A stretch of 64,000 nucleotides of DNA from Cristatella mucedo. Its lineage: Eukaryota > Bryozoa > Phylactolaemata > Cristatellidae. Position 1 is the stretch's first letter. Each line of letters starts with the position of its first letter. Below, piece by piece: positions 59,101 to 64,000 of this stretch. A model generated the notes under the pieces. That model did no database searches, was not told the DNA's origin, and worked only from the letters and a program-made list of their open reading frames with translations. The stretch is from assembly GCA_009760855.2 (NCBI GenBank), contig WPIO01000010.1, positions 7,057,501 through 7,121,500 of the forward strand, given 5' to 3'. Position numbers and translations under genes: made by a program.

Positions 59101-59986
59101 TGTCCAAGTATTTAGTGGAGGAGCTCACTTCTATCAGCTGGACTGCAGTAACATGTTAACGCTCAAACGTTGGGGTAAAGTCAAAGATGTTGATACTCTT
59201 ACTCCTGGGTGAAATCGGAGGTGCTTCCACCATGCTCGAATCTGGGAATCAAGGGCTCATTTTGATGTGGGCGCGAGCTCTTTCCGCAGAGTCAATAACT
59301 GGGTCAGCCCAACAATATCAAGAATTTGAACATTGACGCAATGAGCAACTGACAGCAGGATTGACAGATCGACGGACAGCCGATGATCGAAGCAAGTGAG
59401 TAAGTGAGGTCTGCAGACAATCAACTCACAGAACTATAATGTCATGATCGAAATTCAAGGCTCCCCAAAAAACGCTGAAGTCGACATCGGGCGCTCTGAA
59501 GCTGAAAGGACGACAGTTGGTAACGCAATAGAGACTGGGGTGCAAAGACTAAGAAAAACTGAGCTTTTGTTAATTTTTCTACCCTTATCTTTTCGTGGTC
59601 TTGGGCATCTAACATTTCATCGAGGCATACAAGAAGTAATAGAAGAATAGTAATAGAAGAATCTTAGAATAAGTTCGCGCACCGAACGCGTTAAGGAATT
59701 GAACTTGAGTACGCCGTAGCCAGAAAATGCAGCCTTACACATTCAAAGTATTTATCGGACACATGGATCAGAACCGTTGGCTGTAATAGGTCGCAGTATT
59801 GCAACCAAGAGAGCGCAGCCAAATGACGCTAGTCCTGATAAAAGTCAAAATACGCTGGCGCTATTAAACATGTCTTTCCAGCTGCTATTTTCGAAAACAT
59901 CTACGCTAAGATAAAGCAAACGTGAGGATAACCGAATATCTAGATGCGACACACTCACTCTTTTTGTCCCTTTTTGACTTCGGCAT
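40865..59986 (-). CDS. MRTO4: MRTO4 (mRNA turnover protein 4 homologue), complete, eight exons
   Basis: MRTO4/Mrt4 is a nucleolar relative of ribosomal stalk protein P0 that holds the P0 site on pre-60S particles. Exons on the minus strand: 59986-59959, 53000-52942, 50850-50747, 49596-49447, 45243-45092, 43470-43394, 41319-41193, 40938-40865; 771 nt, 256 residues, every phase consistent. Matches to the human protein run throughout: [117 protein letters not shown], then an acidic tail. It spans 19 kb because its introns are full of repeats. It is head to head with 14-3-3 gene B and tail to tail with 14-3-3 gene A. Confidence 0.93.
41193..41319 (-). CDS. MRTO4: MRTO4 exon 7
   Basis: Reads [20 protein letters not shown] then [20 protein letters not shown] chose the donor at 41192 (AAG then GTTGGT) because its phase 1 fits the last exon; an earlier GTATCC at 41229 would cause an immediate stop in exon 8. 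Confidence 0.82.
42455..42605 (-). mobile_element. SINE1 copy in MRTO4 intron 6
   Basis: Minus strand: CCGTGATAGTCTAGGAGGTA, then GTGGTTCGAATCCTGC (box B), CGATCCTGTATTGCCAACTG and the 3' end CTATGCAAATGAGGCTGTTA. Confidence 0.72.
43394..43470 (-). CDS. MRTO4: MRTO4 exon 6
   Basis: Reads [20 protein letters not shown] then EQCRIL; human MRTO4 has [16 protein letters not shown] here. Acceptor CTGTTGCAG, donor GTACGA, phase 1 in and 0 out. Confidence 0.88.
43585..43735 (+). mobile_element. SINE1, diverged copy
   Basis: GGCCCTGGGTTCGAGTCCTG is a good box B, followed by GGGTAATACTTCATTG, GCTGCATGAGAGC and CTCTTCTGCTGCTAC, matching the SINE1 middle and tail with changes. Confidence 0.5.
43755..43882 (+). 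mobile_element. SINE2 copy
   Basis: Box A-like GGTTAAGGTGCACTCG, box B CGGGCTCGAGCCCC, then the LINE-like tail GTCAAGCACCTGAATAGAGA, TAAAGTTCTCTTGGGGCTC and ATACAAATGAATTAT. Confidence 0.7.
44325..44460 (-). mobile_element. SINE2 copy
   Basis: Minus strand: GGTTTGGCCCGGTGGTTAAG (box A region), GTAGGCTCGAGCCCTGTGGC (box B), then GTGAAGCCCCTGAATAGAGA, TTAAGTTCTCCTAGGGTAT and AATTAATTATAT. Confidence 0.72.
45092..45243 (-). CDS. MRTO4: MRTO4 exon 5
   Basis: Reads (R)[20 protein letters not shown] then [20 protein letters not shown]. Acceptor GTGTTCTAG, donor GTGTGA, phase 2 in and 1 out. It forms the centre of a longer frame (45503-44841) whose flanks are intron. Confidence 0.92.
45765..46590 (-). 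mobile_element. Tc1/mariner-type transposon remnant 2, in MRTO4 intron 4
   Basis: Minus strand from about 46584: [19 protein letters not shown] then [20 protein letters not shown], the paired helix-turn-helix of Tc1 transposases. Further on come [20 protein letters not shown] (the catalytic strand, with its W-G-C motif altered) and [18 protein letters not shown] (the NPIEHLW region). Internal deletions and stops make it inactive. No terminal inverted repeats identified. Confidence 0.7.
46610..46915 (-). mobile_element. LINE family 2, 3'-end fragment
   Basis: Minus strand ends GTAACACCCACTTAGTC, CTTGTGGCTTTGTGGAGTTA and GAGACAGAGATAC. Upstream is GAACTTGCTTCCACAGTT and GGAGTCCTG-type body. 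It abuts the Tc1 remnant. Confidence 0.65.
46920..49446. other. Remainder of MRTO4 intron 4, no gene recognised
   Basis: About 2.5 kb of mid- to low-GC DNA with only short frames on both strands. I found no match to the named repeats, no RNA gene and no convincing exon. Confidence 0.45.
49447..49596 (-). CDS. MRTO4: MRTO4 exon 4
   Basis: Reads (R)[20 protein letters not shown] then [20 protein letters not shown] and TNQTKDEVV. Acceptor CATTTCAG, donor GTAAGA, phase 2 on both sides. This is the most strongly matching MRTO4 segment. Confidence 0.95.
50039..50150. repeat. GA/GGGA microsatellite
   Basis: About 110 bp of GAGA followed by GGGAGGGAGGAAGG units, in MRTO4 intron 3. Confidence 0.92.
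50747..50850 (-). CDS. MRTO4: MRTO4 exon 3
   Basis: Reads [20 protein letters not shown] then [14 protein letters not shown]. Acceptor CCGTTGAAG, donor GTTTGT, phase 0 in and 2 out. Confidence 0.93.
51605..51755 (+). mobile_element. SINE2 copy in MRTO4 intron 2
   Basis: GGCTCCGTGGTTAAGGTGCT (box A), GGGGCTCAAGGCCC (box B), then the tail GTGAAGCGCCAGGAAGGAGA, CTCTTAGGAAATA and CCAATTAATTATAT. Confidence 0.72.
52942..53000 (-). CDS. MRTO4: MRTO4 exon 2
   Basis: Reads (I)[19 protein letters not shown]; human MRTO4 has VSLTKTAKKGLELKQNLIEE. Acceptor CCGAACACAG, donor GTAAGC, phase 1 in and 0 out. Confidence 0.9.
53411..53716 (-). other. Possible exon of a LETM-domain (LETMD1-like) protein inside MRTO4 intron 1
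   Basis: The frame reads [12 protein letters not shown], then [40 protein letters not shown] and DAMSW. LETM-domain proteins of the inner mitochondrial membrane have a similar arginine, (L/I)IP, hydrophobic helix, LFPRxLL/xxF pattern. A strong donor (GCTAC then GTAAGA) sits at the frame's end near 53418, and TTCTATAG at about 53698 is a possible acceptor. I could not find further exons, so it may be a stray exon, a nested gene or chance. Confidence 0.28.
54005..55000 (-). mobile_element. Tc1/mariner-type transposon remnant 1, in MRTO4 intron 1
   Basis: Minus strand from about 54960: a [17 protein letters not shown] helix-turn-helix start, then [31 protein letters not shown] and the [16 protein letters not shown] block, in the order typical of Tc1 transposases. 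Several frameshifts and stops are present, including one at the NPI-HLW block. No inverted termini identified. Confidence 0.78.
55010..57290. other. MRTO4 intron 1, unrecognised stretch with a 159-codon frame
   Basis: The longest frame here is on the minus strand at 56987-56508, beginning [18 protein letters not shown] and containing [18 protein letters not shown]. It matches no family I know. It may be part of a decayed DNA transposon. No RNA gene was seen. Confidence 0.3.
57300..57420 (-). mobile_element. SINE2-like tail, diverged
   Basis: ATTGCACCTAATATGAATTA, AATCTATTACTAGGCACTTT and a box-B-like CATGGATTC region resemble a reversed, mutated SINE2. Confidence 0.35.
57500..58620 (-). mobile_element. 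LINE family 1, copy D, diverged
   Basis: Runs from a CATGTAATGG/AACATGCAGTGTCAGC segment (3' UTR side, matching copies A-C) to the region around 58520, where a reversed GGGGTACTCCAAGGGTC-type word corresponds to the RT QGS-LGP motif. Much older than A and B, with many indels. Confidence 0.7.
58662..58755 (+). mobile_element. LINE family 1, short young 3'-end copy
   Basis: Contains TTTGCAGCAAATGTAAAGCG, CCTAGAAAGAGATTAAGTTC, TCTGAGGGCGCTTTATCAAG and an ATTATTATTATTATT tail. Nearly identical to the copy at 12296-12380. Confidence 0.8.
58760..59958. other. MRTO4 intron 1, 5' part, no element recognised
   Basis: About 1.2 kb with short frames only. The sequence just inside the donor (59958 downward, GTGAGTGTGTC) is ordinary. 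Confidence 0.4.
59959..59986 (-). CDS. MRTO4: MRTO4 exon 1: start codon and lysine-rich N-terminus
   Basis: Reads MPKSKRDKK plus one base of the next codon, identical to the first nine residues of human MRTO4. Donor A then GTGAGT, phase 1. At 28 coding bases it is easily missed by gene finders. Confidence 0.88.
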
Positions 59987-60284
59987 CTTCGGTAGTACCA
60001 GCAAGCATGTGTCGGAAGCTTAAAGGTCAAGGAAACACGGTATATCCGGCATGCGACCGAATCAGTGAGCAAACCAGCGATCTCGAATCTCGTTCCTCAA
60101 TTCTCTAAATATATTTTTAATTTTTATTGATTATGTATTTGTTATGCTATTTGCTTTTGCAAGTTGAAGTCAAGTGGCAGTACACCGGAAGTATCTTTTT
60201 CGAGGTCGACTCGTCGTCACCTATTTTTGACCTCCGCCTGGCTGGAGTCGACCTCTAGAGCGGGTCGCTTGTACTCATTGAACA
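59987..60284. promoter_or_regulatory. Head-to-head promoter region of MRTO4 and 14-3-3 gene B
   Basis: 298 bp separate the two start codons, so both 5' UTRs and core promoters must share this segment. It has an A/T-rich centre (60105-60150) and no obvious directional TATA box. It is a likely bidirectional housekeeping promoter. Confidence 0.5.
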
Positions 60285-63818
<3,534 letters not shown>

Positions 63819-63889
63819 GTTTGTGTGTTGACCAGCTGCGTCCAAGTGCTTAAATGCCGGTTGAAACAGCATCACCCAATTGCACCTGG

Positions 63890-64000
63890 GTCTTAGTCTA
63901 GGGTCAAGGTGCTCGCTTTTCACTACCCAGGTCGTGGATTCGAGCTCTGCATTAGGCGATTCTCAATTGCAAACTTGCAAGCAGTAGTAAGAGCAGCCAC
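63890..64000 (+). mobile_element. SINE1 copy cut by the window edge
   Basis: TAGTCTAGGGTCAAGGTGCT, CAGGTCGTGGATTCGAGCTC (box B) and CGATTCTCAATTGCAAACTT, matching the SINE1 5' two thirds, inside 14-3-3 gene B intron 3. Confidence 0.7.

Overview
This is eukaryotic DNA, almost certainly from an invertebrate animal. The evidence is multi-exon genes with GT-AG introns, EGF and laminin-G modules, 14-3-3 genes, CR1/L2-type LINEs, tRNA-derived SINEs, Tc1/mariner remnants and very many long GA, TG and TAA microsatellites. I cannot name the species from sequence alone. No bacterial operons, CRISPR arrays or rRNA genes were seen.

Layout. (1) 89-331, minus strand: the first coding exon of a gene resembling MKRN2OS (DUF4796), truncated by the left edge of the window. 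(2) 1015-34118, plus strand: one large gene that I reassembled from 23 exons. Every splice phase agrees and the frame stays open for about 3,010 codons. It encodes a signal peptide, nine EGF modules, about 1,500 residues of Ser/Thr/Ala-rich mucin-like sequence (mostly one 4.4-kb exon with a 14-residue tandem repeat), then EGF and four laminin-G domains separated by pairs of EGFs. It ends in a stop after the last LamG with no membrane segment. This is the plan of Eyes shut/Spacemaker (EYS), a secreted relative of agrin and Crumbs. (3) 34.1-38.7 kb: intergenic, with LINE and SINE remnants. (4) 38734-40518, plus strand: a complete five-exon 14-3-3 gene. (5) 59986-40865, minus strand: MRTO4, the ribosome-assembly factor, in eight exons that fill the space between the two 14-3-3 genes. 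(6) 60285 to beyond the window, plus strand: a second 14-3-3 gene with three exons visible and the same intron positions as the first.

Gene relations. MRTO4 and the second 14-3-3 gene are head to head with 298 bp between start codons. MRTO4 and the first 14-3-3 gene are tail to tail with 346 bp between stop codons. The MKRN2OS-like and EYS-like genes also diverge, with 683 bp between starts.

Repeats. Introns and the intergenic gap are packed with two CR1/L2-type LINE families and two SINE families, one of which appears to share its 3' tail with a LINE. There are also two Tc1-like transposon remnants, an unusual foldback element with a near-perfect 47-bp palindrome, a short minisatellite and long microsatellites. 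Most of the novelty here lies in the mucin exon of the EYS-like gene, the SINE/LINE tail sharing, the foldback element and the 14-3-3/MRTO4 arrangement.
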